From assembly GCF_002980495.1 (NCBI RefSeq), contig NZ_PVBR01000020.1, positions 1 through 64,000 of the forward strand: 64,000 nt of DNA, read 5' to 3'. The position numbers and the translations under genes are program-made. Positions 46,234 through 54,298 of this stretch are shown piece by piece. Every line of letters starts with the position of its first letter. Positions within the stretch are counted from its first letter, which is position 1. Source of the stretch: Phyllobacterium phragmitis (GTDB lineage Bacteria; Pseudomonadota; Alphaproteobacteria; Rhizobiales; Rhizobiaceae). Below the pieces are notes generated by a model, which was not told the DNA's origin, ran no database searches, and worked only from the letters and a program-made list of their open reading frames with translations.

Positions 46234-47223
46234 GTGACTGATACGCAAACGGGCAGATCATTGTTCACGTTGATGCTCGCTGCCGTTCTGGCCGTTTTCC
46301 TCACATCTGCGGTGCAGGCTGGCGAATATTTGCGGATCGGCGTGCTGAAATTCGGCACCGTGAACTGGGAGCTGGACACGATCAAGGCGCATAAATTCGA
46401 CGAGGAGAACGGCGTCAGCATCGATGTCAGGTTCTTTGCCGGTGAGGATGCGACCAATGTGGCGCTGATGGCCGGCGATATCGACGTGATCGTTTCCGAC
46501 TGGCTGTGGGTTTCACGCCAGCGCAGCGCCGGCGAGGATCTGAGCTTCGTTCCCTATTCGACATCGGTCGGCGCCATGATGGTGGCGGGCGATTCGCCGA
46601 TCAAGAGCCTTGCCGATCTGAAGGGCAGGAAGATCGGCGTGGCCGGCGGGCCGCTCGACAAGAGCTGGCTTTTCATCCAGGGCCTGGCGCGCGACAAATT
46701 CTCGCTCGACCTCATGGGTTCGAACGATATCGTCTATGGCGCGCCGCCCTTGCTCGCCGAAAAGGCGCGGCAGGGCGAACTCGATGCGGTGCTGAATTTC
46801 TGGCATTTCTGCGCGCGGCTGGAGGCCGATGGCTTTCGCCGGCTGGTCAGCGCCAATGAAGCTGCAAAGGCGCTCGGCACCGCGGGAGACGTATCGGCCA
46901 TCGGCTATATCTTCCATGAGAAATGGGCGCAAAGCCATCCACGGGCGATAGAAGGCTTTCTCAAGGCGAGCGGCGAAGCCAAGGCTTTGCTGAAACGCTC
47001 CGACGAGGAATGGCTGAGGCTTGCGCCCGTCATCAGGGCCGAGGGGCGTGCATTGAGCGTCCTCAGGGATCGCTATCGCGAGGGCATTCCAAGCCGCAGC
47101 ATCGACGAAGAGGAGGCCGACGCGGCAAGGCTCTACGCGGTTCTGGCCAAGCTCGGCGGCGCGCGGCTCGTCGGCCCGGCTGAAACATTGGCGCCAGGAA
47201 CATTCTGGAGGGCGTCCGAATGA
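46234..47223 (+). CDS. NitT/TauT-like ABC substrate-binding protein of the quinoprotein block
   Basis: 329 residues from the GTG at 46234 with GGAGGAGGCC upstream; a longer frame would overlap the 69-aa gene. Signal peptide (SLFTLMLAAVLAVFLTSA..QAG) then EYLRIGVLKFGTVNWELDTI, a SsuA/TauA-like fold. FAGEDATNVALMAGDIDVIVSDWLW is the typical ligand-lobe segment. Homologous trios accompany xoxF in several methylotrophic proteobacteria; the ligand is not known. The permease follows with an ATGA overlap. Confidence 0.85.
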   Translation: MTDTQTGRSLFTLMLAAVLAVFLTSAVQAGEYLRIGVLKFGTVNWELDTIKAHKFDEENGVSIDVRFFAGEDATNVALMAGDIDVIVSDWLWVSRQRSAGEDLSFVPYSTSVGAMMVAGDSPIKSLADLKGRKIGVAGGPLDKSWLFIQGLARDKFSLDLMGSNDIVYGAPPLLAEKARQGELDAVLNFWHFCARLEADGFRRLVSANEAAKALGTAGDVSAIGYIFHEKWAQSHPRAIEGFLKASGEAKALLKRSDEEWLRLAPVIRAEGRALSVLRDRYREGIPSRSIDEEEADAARLYAVLAKLGGARLVGPAETLAPGTFWRASE

Positions 47224-48050
47224 CAATGAGTTCTGGAGTGTCCGAAAACTCACTTTCGTCAGGCAAGATCTCAGCCGGGGCAACGGACTACCGCCGCAGA
47301 TTGACGCCTGCCATCACCACCGTGCTGTCCTTCGCCGCCCTGGTGATCGCCTGGCATATCTCAGCCAGCCTGTGGCCGAGCCGCTCCTTTCCAACGCCTT
47401 TGAGCGTTTTCCAGACGTTTCTCACGGAGACCGCCAGTGGTGATCTGCCCTATCATCTCGGCATCACGCTTTGGCGCGTCGCAGCCTCGTTTTTCCTGGC
47501 GATGATCATCGGCTCGGCCATCGGCATTTTTCTGGGAAGCAAGCGGCGGGCCGATCAGTTCTTCAATCCCTGGGTGACGCTTTTCCTGAATATTCCCGCT
47601 CTCGTCGTCATCGTCCTCGCCTATGTCTGGTTCGGCCTCAACGAGGCGGCGGCCATCGGTGCGGTCGCGGTCAACAAGATCCCCAATGTGATCGTCACCA
47701 TGCGCGAAGGCGCGCGGGCGATCGATCCGCGCTATTCGGAAATGGCTACGGTTTATCGCTTCGGTCCTCTCGACCGGCTGCGGCATGTCGTGCTGCCGCA
47801 ATTGCAGCCCTATTTCGCCGCCGCCTCGCGCTCCGGCATTTCGCTGATCTGGAAGATCGTCCTCGTCGTCGAACTGCTCGGTCGGTCGAACGGCGTCGGT
47901 TTCCAGATCAATCTGTTCTTCCAACTCTTCGATGTCGCGGCGATCCTTGCCTATACGCTGGCTTTCGTCGCGGTGATGCTGCTTATCGAATATATCGTGG
48001 TACAGCCCCTTGAACATGCATCCACACGCTGGCGCCGCCGCGCGGCTTAA
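47220..48050 (+). CDS. ABC transporter permease (SsuC/TauC-like)
   Basis: 276 residues with about six helices, the first near 32-55 (ITTVLSFAALVIAWHIS). The docking loop reads REGARAIDPRYSEMATVYRF, where the EAA motif is recognisable in position but degenerate. It is coupled to the binding protein by ATGA and overlaps the ATPase gene by 35 bases. Confidence 0.88.
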   Translation: MTMSSGVSENSLSSGKISAGATDYRRRLTPAITTVLSFAALVIAWHISASLWPSRSFPTPLSVFQTFLTETASGDLPYHLGITLWRVAASFFLAMIIGSAIGIFLGSKRRADQFFNPWVTLFLNIPALVVIVLAYVWFGLNEAAAIGAVAVNKIPNVIVTMREGARAIDPRYSEMATVYRFGPLDRLRHVVLPQLQPYFAAASRSGISLIWKIVLVVELLGRSNGVGFQINLFFQLFDVAAILAYTLAFVAVMLLIEYIVVQPLEHASTRWRRRAA

Positions 48051-48759
48051 GGTCGATATTGCCGGGAAGTCCTTCGAGGCGTCGAATGGCGGCTCTCTCG
48101 ATGTGCTGCGCGATCTTCATTTCGAAGTGGAGCAGAACGAGTTCGCCTGTATTCTCGGGCCGTCCGGCTGCGGCAAGACCACGACGCTGCGCATCCTGCT
48201 CGAGCTCGATACGGATTATCAGGGATCGGTACAGCTTCCGGGGCAGGGCCAGCCGCGGATCGGCGCGGTGTTCCAGGAGCCGCTGCTCCTGCCGTGGCGC
48301 AGTGTCGAGCAGAATGTCCGGCTGGCCTTGCCGCACAGCTTGCGCGACCGCGATCTGGGCAGACTCTTCAAAAATCTCGGCCTGAAGGACATGCGCGATT
48401 TCTATCCCGGGGAATTGTCGCTGGGGCTCGCCCGCCGGGTGGCCATAGCGCGGGCGATCGCGATCGACCCCGATATCCTGCTTCTCGACGAACCCTTTGT
48501 TTCGCTGGACGAGCCCACCGCACAGCAATTGCGGCATTTATTGCTGGCGGTCTGGTCGGAGCGTCCGACGACCGCGCTGATGGTGACGCATAATCTGCGC
48601 GAAGCGATCATGCTCTCCGACAGGATCGTCGTTCTCTCCGACCGCCCCGCCCATGTGATCGGGACATTCGATATCAAGCTGCCGCGCCAGTACCGTAACG
48701 ATCAGGTGAAACTCGACCTTCTGCGCTCGTTCAACCGAAAATTCCCGGATCGGATTTAG
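48016..48759 (+). CDS. ABC transporter ATP-binding protein with degenerate signature
   Basis: 247 residues from the ATG at 48016. Walker A is GPSGCGKTT, the Q-loop VFQEPLLLPWR, Walker B ILLLDEPFVSLDE and the H-loop VTHN. The signature motif, normally LSGGQ, reads LSLGLARRVA, so the Gly-Gly-Gln that contacts ATP across the dimer is replaced. Other ATPases in this window are canonical. It may still function, as some SsuB-like relatives do, or have reduced activity. It overlaps the permease and precedes the zinc hydrolase by 3 bases. Confidence 0.87.
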   Translation: MHPHAGAAARLKVDIAGKSFEASNGGSLDVLRDLHFEVEQNEFACILGPSGCGKTTTLRILLELDTDYQGSVQLPGQGQPRIGAVFQEPLLLPWRSVEQNVRLALPHSLRDRDLGRLFKNLGLKDMRDFYPGELSLGLARRVAIARAIAIDPDILLLDEPFVSLDEPTAQQLRHLLLAVWSERPTTALMVTHNLREAIMLSDRIVVLSDRPAHVIGTFDIKLPRQYRNDQVKLDLLRSFNRKFPDRI

Positions 48760-48762
48760 GCC

Positions 48763-49722
48763 ATGGCTCGGACAGCGTCGCGGCGCGCTATTTTGAAACA
48801 AGGCATGGCCTTGGCGACCGCCGGGCTTTTGCCGATGGGCTCGTGGCCGGCGTTTGCCGAGGGAGAGGGCTTGCCGGTCAAGCAGGTGGCGGAGGGCGTA
48901 TTCGCCTTTGCCGGCACCGATGCCTTGATGACAAAAGCCAATCGGGGCGAGATCTGCAATGTGGGTTTCGTGATCGGCGAAGACGCGGTCGCGGTCATCG
49001 ACAGCGGCGGGAGCGTCGTGGAGGGAAGGGCGCTGATCGCCGCCATTCGCGCCGTCACCGACAAGCCGATCCGTTATCTCATCAACACGCATATGCATCC
49101 CGACCATTGCTTCGGCAATGCCGCGTTCGGGGCCACTGATGCCGTCATCGTCGGGCATCACAATCTGCCGAGAGCATTGGCGAGCCGTGGAGAGTTCTAT
49201 CTCGCGAGCTATCGCGAAAGCATGGGCGAGGCGCTGATGCGGGAGATAAGGATCGTTCCGCCGACAAAGCTGATCACGGACGAGGAAAATCTCGATCTGG
49301 GCGGCAGGATCATCACGCTGAAGGCGTGGAAACCGGCCCATACGGATAATGATCTGACGGTTTTCGATGAGACGACGCAGGTTCTTTTCACCGGTGATCT
49401 CTGCTTCATCCGTCATTTGCCGACCATGGACGGATCGATCACCGGCTGGATCGAGCAGCTTGAGCCGTTGCGGGCTATCGACGCAAAGCTCGCTGTTCCC
49501 GGCCATGGCCCGGTCCCGGCCGAATGGCCGGAGGGGCTCGAGCCGGAACGCCGTTATTTCGAGACGCTGGTGCGCGATATCCGCCAGGCGATCGCTGCCG
49601 GCGTTCCGCTTGCCGATGCCGTCAAGACCGCGGGGCAAAGCGAGCGCGGCAACTGGCAGCTCTTTGACCAATATAATGTCCGCAACGCCACCGCCGCCTA
49701 TGCGGAGCTCGAGTGGGAGTAG
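48763..49722 (+). CDS. Quinoprotein relay system zinc metallohydrolase (metallo-beta-lactamase fold)
   Basis: 319 residues. A leader with RRAILKQGMALATAGLLPMG suggests export (Tat-like RR). Zn ligands are in THMHPDHCFGN (HxHxDH near 106-111), CFIRHLP and the late PGHGPV. The SoxH-related subgroup is fixed beside PQQ-dependent dehydrogenases together with a SoxYZ-like carrier, as here. The hydrolysed substrate is unknown; a carrier-bound thioester or adduct is the usual speculation. Confidence 0.85.
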   Translation: MARTASRRAILKQGMALATAGLLPMGSWPAFAEGEGLPVKQVAEGVFAFAGTDALMTKANRGEICNVGFVIGEDAVAVIDSGGSVVEGRALIAAIRAVTDKPIRYLINTHMHPDHCFGNAAFGATDAVIVGHHNLPRALASRGEFYLASYRESMGEALMREIRIVPPTKLITDEENLDLGGRIITLKAWKPAHTDNDLTVFDETTQVLFTGDLCFIRHLPTMDGSITGWIEQLEPLRAIDAKLAVPGHGPVPAEWPEGLEPERRYFETLVRDIRQAIAAGVPLADAVKTAGQSERGNWQLFDQYNVRNATAAYAELEWE

Positions 49723-49811
49723 CGGCCGCCGCGGTTTAATTTGCTAGATCATCGTGGACGGTGGTATGATCATATCGGCCGGGCACCGCCAATAGACTGG
49801 TGGAGGCATAG

Positions 49812-50690
49812 ATGAATGCTCAACCGCATCGAGCGCGCGGCAGGCGCGATCGCATCAGTGTGGTCTTGTTGACGGCCCTGCTTGGCGCTTTCCCGATATT
49901 GCCGCTTCACGCGCAGCAAACCAGCGTTCCCGAAAGCGCCGTGTGGAGCGACTTGCGGAGCGATGTTTTTGGCGACAAGCCTATCGAGGCCGCGGACGGG
50001 ATCATTGCGATCGAGGCGCCGAAACGTGCTGAAGATGCGGCAATCGTGCCCGTCGATCTCCGTTTCAAGACCGATGGCGCCGCAGGCAGGATCAAGGCCG
50101 TTACGTTGATCGTCGATGAAAATCCATCTCCGGTGGCGGCCGTGTTCAAATTCGGGCCGGATGCAGGCGTGACGCATCTGGCGACGCGGTTGCGCGTCAA
50201 CGCCTATTCCTATGTGCGCGCGATCGCCGAGACAGAAGACGGCAAGCTCCATATGACGCAGACCTTCGTCAAGGCTTCGGGCGGCTGTTCCGCGCCGGCC
50301 ATGAAGAACCAGGACGAAGCGATGGCCTCGCTCGGCAAGATGAAGTTGCGGGTATTTCCGCCGAAAGCGCCCGGGAATAAAGTGCCCGGTGCCGAGGCGA
50401 TGAACCGGGCGACCGAGATGCAGCTGATGATCCGCCATCCCAACAATTCCGGGCTGCAGATGGACCAGCTCACCCGCTATTATATTCCCGCCCATTTCAT
50501 CCAGGGCCTGACGATCTCGCAGGGCAACCGCCCGATCATGACGATGGAAGGCGGCATCTCGATCTCGGAGGATCCGAACTTCCGGTTCGAATTCAATTCG
50601 AAACCCGGTGAGGATATCAAAGTCGAGGCGACGGACACGGACGGGATGAAATTCGAGAACGAATGGCCGCTCGAACCATCCGCGCTTTAG
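49812..50690 (+). CDS. Quinoprotein-associated SoxYZ-like fusion carrier protein
   Basis: 292 residues with a signal peptide (VVLLTALLGAFPILPLHA). The N-terminal SoxY-like domain ends in KASGGCSAPA near residue 157, with the swinging-arm Cys in place of the terminal GGCGG of SoxY, followed by a SoxZ-like domain (LMIRHPNNSG to the end). In Sox proteins this Cys carries the substrate covalently. Here it is inferred to hold an oxidation intermediate acted on by the neighbouring zinc hydrolase. GGTGGAGG ribosome-binding site. Confidence 0.85.
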   Translation: MNAQPHRARGRRDRISVVLLTALLGAFPILPLHAQQTSVPESAVWSDLRSDVFGDKPIEAADGIIAIEAPKRAEDAAIVPVDLRFKTDGAAGRIKAVTLIVDENPSPVAAVFKFGPDAGVTHLATRLRVNAYSYVRAIAETEDGKLHMTQTFVKASGGCSAPAMKNQDEAMASLGKMKLRVFPPKAPGNKVPGAEAMNRATEMQLMIRHPNNSGLQMDQLTRYYIPAHFIQGLTISQGNRPIMTMEGGISISEDPNFRFEFNSKPGEDIKVEATDTDGMKFENEWPLEPSAL

Positions 50691-50747
50691 GCCGCTGACG
50701 ATTCTGATTGCGTTTTGAGTCGTTCTGTATCGCTGCCTCAGCGGTGT

Positions 50748-50890
50748 CGCGGCCGCTACGGTGAAAAATACAGGTTTCGTGCTGGCGTAACGAGAGACAT
50801 CATATCCGCCCGAAAGTGAAAATCTCTAGTGGTTTGTTTCTAACATTTGAGTCCGATGGAATTGGACGCAAATGTGTAAAAGAAACAAAC
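50748..50890. repeat. Intergenic dispersed repeat plus long imperfect hairpin
   Basis: 50748-50823 matches, at many positions, a block at 59522-59595: both share GCCGCTACGG(Y)GAAA, GTAACGAGAG(M)CATC and GTGAAAAT. Immediately after, GTTTGTTTCTAACATTTG (50832-50849) pairs imperfectly with the block ending CAAATGTGTAAAAGAAACAAAC (to 50890). Part of this may lie in the 3' region of the SoxYZ-like gene transcript. No gene is seen. Confidence 0.6.
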
Positions 50891-50906
50891 ACAAACAAAA
50901 GGTTAT

Positions 50907-50960
50907 CTAGTGGTTGGGCCGACGTTTCGCGGGAGCGAAGCGTCGGAGCCAATCCACTAG
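50907..50960 (-). terminator. Long hairpin overlapping the stop of the 114-aa gene
   Basis: CTAGTGGTTGG...CCGACG (50907-50924) is complementary to CGTCGG...CCAATCCACTAG (50941-50960), with a GCGGGAGC loop region. The outer end includes the TAG stop codon (50957-50959) of the minus-strand gene, so the stem begins within the coding sequence. It probably terminates both convergent transcripts. Confidence 0.7.
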
Positions 50961-51301
50961 AAGCAGCGAATATCGGCTTCGGCCTGGGCCTGCTTCAGAT
51001 CCGTGGTGGCCGCCTTTGCCGGTGCGCTTTGGCGAAAGAGAACACCTTTTTCTCCGGGAACAAGCCCCATCTGCTTGAAAGTCTCCGCGGTGACATACCG
51101 ATCATAGGAAATAATATCGGCGATCACGTCGATCGAACAGGAGCAACGCTGAAGCATATCGCGGTTTTCGCCATTGGCTTTCATGCAGCCATAGACGTAT
51201 TCCGCCAGCACAGTCGTTGGATAATTCGACGCGGCTTTCGCAGTTGCACAGAACGCCAGTGATGCTGTGGCGGCTAAAGCGATCCTCATAAATTTTGCCA
51301 T
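50957..51301 (-). CDS. Secreted cysteine-containing hypothetical protein, 114 aa
   Basis: From the ATG at 51301 (GGGAGATCGTGAAC upstream; a GTG two codons earlier is an alternative). Signal peptide MRIALAATASLAFCATAKA, then a short mature domain with Cys residues in VYGCMKAN, QRCSCS and the terminal DIRCF. I do not recognise a named family. It is transcribed divergently from xoxF and shares its promoter region, so a role in the periplasmic methanol-oxidation system is plausible. Confidence 0.7.
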   Translation of the reverse strand: MAKFMRIALAATASLAFCATAKAASNYPTTVLAEYVYGCMKANGENRDMLQRCSCSIDVIADIISYDRYVTAETFKQMGLVPGEKGVLFRQSAPAKAATTDLKQAQAEADIRCF

Positions 51302-51755
51302 GTTCACGATCTCCCTGTCAGCGCACCCTCTCCAAATATAGTTTTTCAGTTATATAGCAGAAATATGCCATGGCAAGAAAGTGTCGTGCCGAAAATAGAC
51401 GCATCGTCAAATATGATGATGGAATTCAAGATAATCCACTGGGGGTGTTGAATGTTGCAATGCAATAACGATGGCGCAATGCAGCAAATATTAATTGATA
51501 AACATGCTTGCACAAAGCATTACGATCTCCTATCGTTCAATTGTTTCCGGCTTCAAGGACGTTGCCGTCAAGGGAGTGGTGACAGTCTTCGTAGGCCAAG
51601 CGGGGTGGGTGGTAACGGTGCCCTCCGCGCGCCTGGCTTAGGTCGTGACACGCTGCCGGAAATACTTCCCATTTGCGTGAGCTGATGGATCGGGACGCTT
51701 GAGAAAGCATCTCCGTCTGGAGTTCATCGAGATGATCTAAGGGAGGATTTCAAAA
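51302..51755. promoter_or_regulatory. xoxF upstream region (454 bp)
   Basis: Large non-coding region between the divergent 114-aa gene and xoxF. An octamer GCAATGCA occurs twice, 19 bases apart (51457-51464 and 51476-51483), flanked by TTGC/GCAA, as expected for a direct-repeat regulator site. AAGGGAGGATTTCAAAA is the xoxF ribosome-binding site. A 77-codon frame at 51452-51685 has no coding features and is not called. Confidence 0.5.
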
Positions 51756-53588
51756 ATGCGTGTACATAAGAATTGCATAACAATTGCATTGGCTACGACA
51801 GCATTGTCGCTTTCTTTGGCGGCAGGCGCCGTAGCCAGTGACGATTTGCAAAGTCTTGCTTCGGATTCGAAAAACTGGGTGATGCCTACGGGCGATTACG
51901 CCAATACCCGCTATTCGAAACTGAACAAGATCAACAAGGATAACGTCAAGGATCTTCAGGTCGCCTGGACATTCTCTACCGGCGTTCTGCGCGGACATGA
52001 AGGGGGGCCGCTGATCATTGGCGACGTCATGTATGTGCATGCTCCGTTTCCGAACACGGTCTATGCTCTCGATCTGAACAATGACGGCAAGATCCTCTGG
52101 AAATACGAACCGAAACAGGATTCCAACGTCATTCCGATCATGTGCTGCGATACGGTCAATCGCGGCGTCGCCTATGGTGACGGCAAGATCTTCCTCTATC
52201 AGGCCGACACGACGCTGGTTGCGCTCGATGCGAAAACGGGTGAGGTGGCCTGGTCGGTGAAGAACGGCAGCACGGTGGATGGCAGCACGGGTGAATCCGG
52301 AACGTCGGCGCCGATGGTCGTCAAGGACAAGGTCATTGTCGGCATATCCGGCGGCGAGTTCGGCGTCCGGGGCCATCTGACCGCCTACAACATCGCGGAT
52401 GGCAAGCAGGCCTGGCGTGCTTATTCCATGGGTCCCGATTCGGAGATGCTGATCGATCCGGAGAAGACCACGCATCTCGGCAAGCCGGTCGGCGCCGATT
52501 CGGCCACCAAAACCTGGGAAGGCGACCAGTGGAAGATCGGCGGCGGAACGACGTGGGGCTGGTATTCCTACGATCCGAAGCTGAATCTCATCTATTATGG
52601 CACGGGCAATCCGTCGACATGGAACCCGAGCCAGCGGCCGGGCGACAATCGCTGGTCCATGACCATCATGGCCCGCGATGCCGATACGGGCATGGCCAAA
52701 TGGCTTTATCAGATGACCCCGCACGACGAGTGGGATTATGACGGCGTCAACGAGATGATCCTGGCTGACGGCATCGAAATCGAGGGCCAGCCGCGCGATG
52801 TGCTCGTGCATTTCGACCGCAACGGCTTCGCCTATACGCTGGATCGCGACACGGGCGAGCTTCTGGTCGCCAAGAAATTTGATCCGGCGGTCAACTGGGC
52901 GACGGAAGTCGTCATGGACAAGGACAGCGATCAGTATGGCCGGCCTCAGGTCGTCGATAAGTACTCGACGGGCACGAACGGTGAAGACGTGAATACGACG
53001 GGCATCTGCCCGGCGGCGCTCGGCACGAAAGACCAGCAGCCGGCAGCCTATTCGCCAAAGACCAAGCTCTTCTATGTTCCGACAAACCATGTCTGCATGG
53101 ATTACGAGCCGTACCGGGTCAGCTATACGGCGGGGCAGCCCTATGTCGGTGCGACATTGTCCATGTATCCCGCTCCGGACAGCCATGGCGGCATGGGCAA
53201 TTTCATTGCCTGGGATGCGGCCAAGGGTGAGATCGTCTGGTCCAAGCCGGAGCAGTTCTCCGTCTGGTCCGGTGCGCTCGCCACGGACGGCGATATCGTG
53301 TTCTACGGAACGCTGGAAGGCTATCTGAAGGCAGTCGATAATGACGGCAACGAACTTTACAAGTTCAAGACGCCATCCGGTATTATCGGTAATGTCACGA
53401 CCTATGAACATGACGGCAAGCAATATGTGGCCATTCTGTCGGGGGTCGGCGGTTGGGCGGGTATCGGTCTCGCGGCCGGTCTGACCAAGGGCACGGAAGG
53501 TCTTGGTGCGGTCGGCGGCTATGCCGCTCTTTCCGACTATACCGCACTTGGTGGTCAGCTGACCGTCTTCACGGTTCCCGATCAATAA
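51756..53588 (+). CDS. xoxF: Lanthanide-dependent PQQ methanol/alcohol dehydrogenase
   Basis: 610 residues, periplasmic (signal peptide to about 28). Eight-bladed quinoprotein propeller. Key residues: adjacent Cys130-Cys131 (IMCCDTVN) for the vicinal disulfide, a tryptophan-docking WGWYSYDP region, and the metal site [10 protein letters not shown]. Here Asp327 is the catalytic base and Asp329 the extra ligand that distinguishes lanthanide XoxF from calcium MxaF, which has Ala there. It oxidises methanol (often to formate), passing electrons to XoxG. No mxaI was found in the window. Confidence 0.96.
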   Translation: MRVHKNCITIALATTALSLSLAAGAVASDDLQSLASDSKNWVMPTGDYANTRYSKLNKINKDNVKDLQVAWTFSTGVLRGHEGGPLIIGDVMYVHAPFPNTVYALDLNNDGKILWKYEPKQDSNVIPIMCCDTVNRGVAYGDGKIFLYQADTTLVALDAKTGEVAWSVKNGSTVDGSTGESGTSAPMVVKDKVIVGISGGEFGVRGHLTAYNIADGKQAWRAYSMGPDSEMLIDPEKTTHLGKPVGADSATKTWEGDQWKIGGGTTWGWYSYDPKLNLIYYGTGNPSTWNPSQRPGDNRWSMTIMARDADTGMAKWLYQMTPHDEWDYDGVNEMILADGIEIEGQPRDVLVHFDRNGFAYTLDRDTGELLVAKKFDPAVNWATEVVMDKDSDQYGRPQVVDKYSTGTNGEDVNTTGICPAALGTKDQQPAAYSPKTKLFYVPTNHVCMDYEPYRVSYTAGQPYVGATLSMYPAPDSHGGMGNFIAWDAAKGEIVWSKPEQFSVWSGALATDGDIVFYGTLEGYLKAVDNDGNELYKFKTPSGIIGNVTTYEHDGKQYVAILSGVGGWAGIGLAAGLTKGTEGLGAVGGYAALSDYTALGGQLTVFTVPDQ

Positions 53589-53634
53589 GGGAACCATCGG
53601 AAGGTTGAGAGCCTTGCGTGTGCAGGCTTTGATA

Positions 53635-53694
53635 AGGGAGCCCGGTCGGTCGGACCATACCGTCCGACCAAGGGCCGGGTTCCTTTGCCATCCA
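53635..53694 (+). terminator. Extended stem-loop between xoxF and xoxG
   Basis: GGGAGCCCGG and CGGTCGGAC (53636-53655) pair with CGTCCGACC and GGCCGGGTTCC (53661-53684), a bulged stem of about 19 bp followed by TTTGCC. This should act as a partial terminator or 3' stabiliser, raising xoxF mRNA above xoxG. Confidence 0.7.
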
Positions 53695-53772
53695 CTCCAT
53701 GAACATGAACAGAGCCACCGCGGGAGCAGCATGGGGTGCATGTTGTTTCGAGTTTGGAATACGAGGTCATGA

Positions 53773-54297
53773 ATGCCCGTTCGAATGAAACAACTTTGCG
53801 TCGCCATCGTCTTTGGCGTGCTGGCAGGTGCAGTCAATTCCCATGCCGACGACAAGGAAACAGCTGCCGCTGTCACCAATGAAGACGGCAAATATTACGA
53901 CAAGGACGGAACGCCCACTTTCAACATCGGGGAAGACGGGACCGTGGATTGGTACACCTATAGCGGCTATCGCCGTTTCAATTCGGAATGCCATGTCTGC
54001 CATGGCGCCGATGGGGCGGGGTCTTCGTTCGCGCCTGCGCTTGCCGATTCGCTAAAGACGATGAGCTATGGCGATTTCCTTTCAACCGTCGCGGAAGGCC
54101 GAAAGAACCTCAGCGCCGGCAAGGAAAGCGTCATGCCGGCATTCGGCGACAACAAGAACGTCTATTGCTACATGGACGATATCTACGTCTATCTGAGGGC
54201 GCGCGCCGTCGGCGGTCTGCCGCGCGGCCGTCCGGCAAAAAAGGAGGATAAGCCCGAGGCGGCGAGAGAACACGAATCCTCCTGCATGGATGGGTGA
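53773..54297 (+). CDS. xoxG: XoxG-type cytochrome c (electron acceptor of XoxF)
   Basis: 174 residues with a signal peptide (QLCVAIVFGVLAGAVNSHA). Single haem motif CHVCH at 73-77 and a later Met in SVMPAFG as axial ligand. An acidic N-terminal segment (DDKETAAAVTNEDG) and a charged C-terminal tail (KKEDKPEAAREHE) are typical of the cL-like cytochromes paired with XoxF. A further conserved Cys lies in the extreme C-terminus (SSCMDG). Confidence 0.9.
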   Translation: MPVRMKQLCVAIVFGVLAGAVNSHADDKETAAAVTNEDGKYYDKDGTPTFNIGEDGTVDWYTYSGYRRFNSECHVCHGADGAGSSFAPALADSLKTMSYGDFLSTVAEGRKNLSAGKESVMPAFGDNKNVYCYMDDIYVYLRARAVGGLPRGRPAKKEDKPEAAREHESSCMDG

Positions 54298-54298
54298 C

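Noticed and set aside
48763-49722. True beta-lactamase (resistance gene)
   Set aside because: The metallo-beta-lactamase fold is shared, but the SoxH-like pattern and fixed quinoprotein context indicate the relay hydrolase family.
51452-51685. 77-codon frame in the xoxF upstream region
   Set aside because: No ribosome-binding site, no homology pattern, atypical composition; treated as control region.
51756-53588. Calcium-type methanol dehydrogenase MxaF
   Set aside because: The Asp-Tyr-Asp lanthanide signature is present and no mxaI small subunit gene is found nearby.
51750-53891. 713-codon minus-strand open frame antisense to xoxF
   Set aside because: It is a shadow of the GC-rich xoxF coding frame; the translation shows no recognisable family, and xoxF and the xoxG start are unambiguous on the plus strand.
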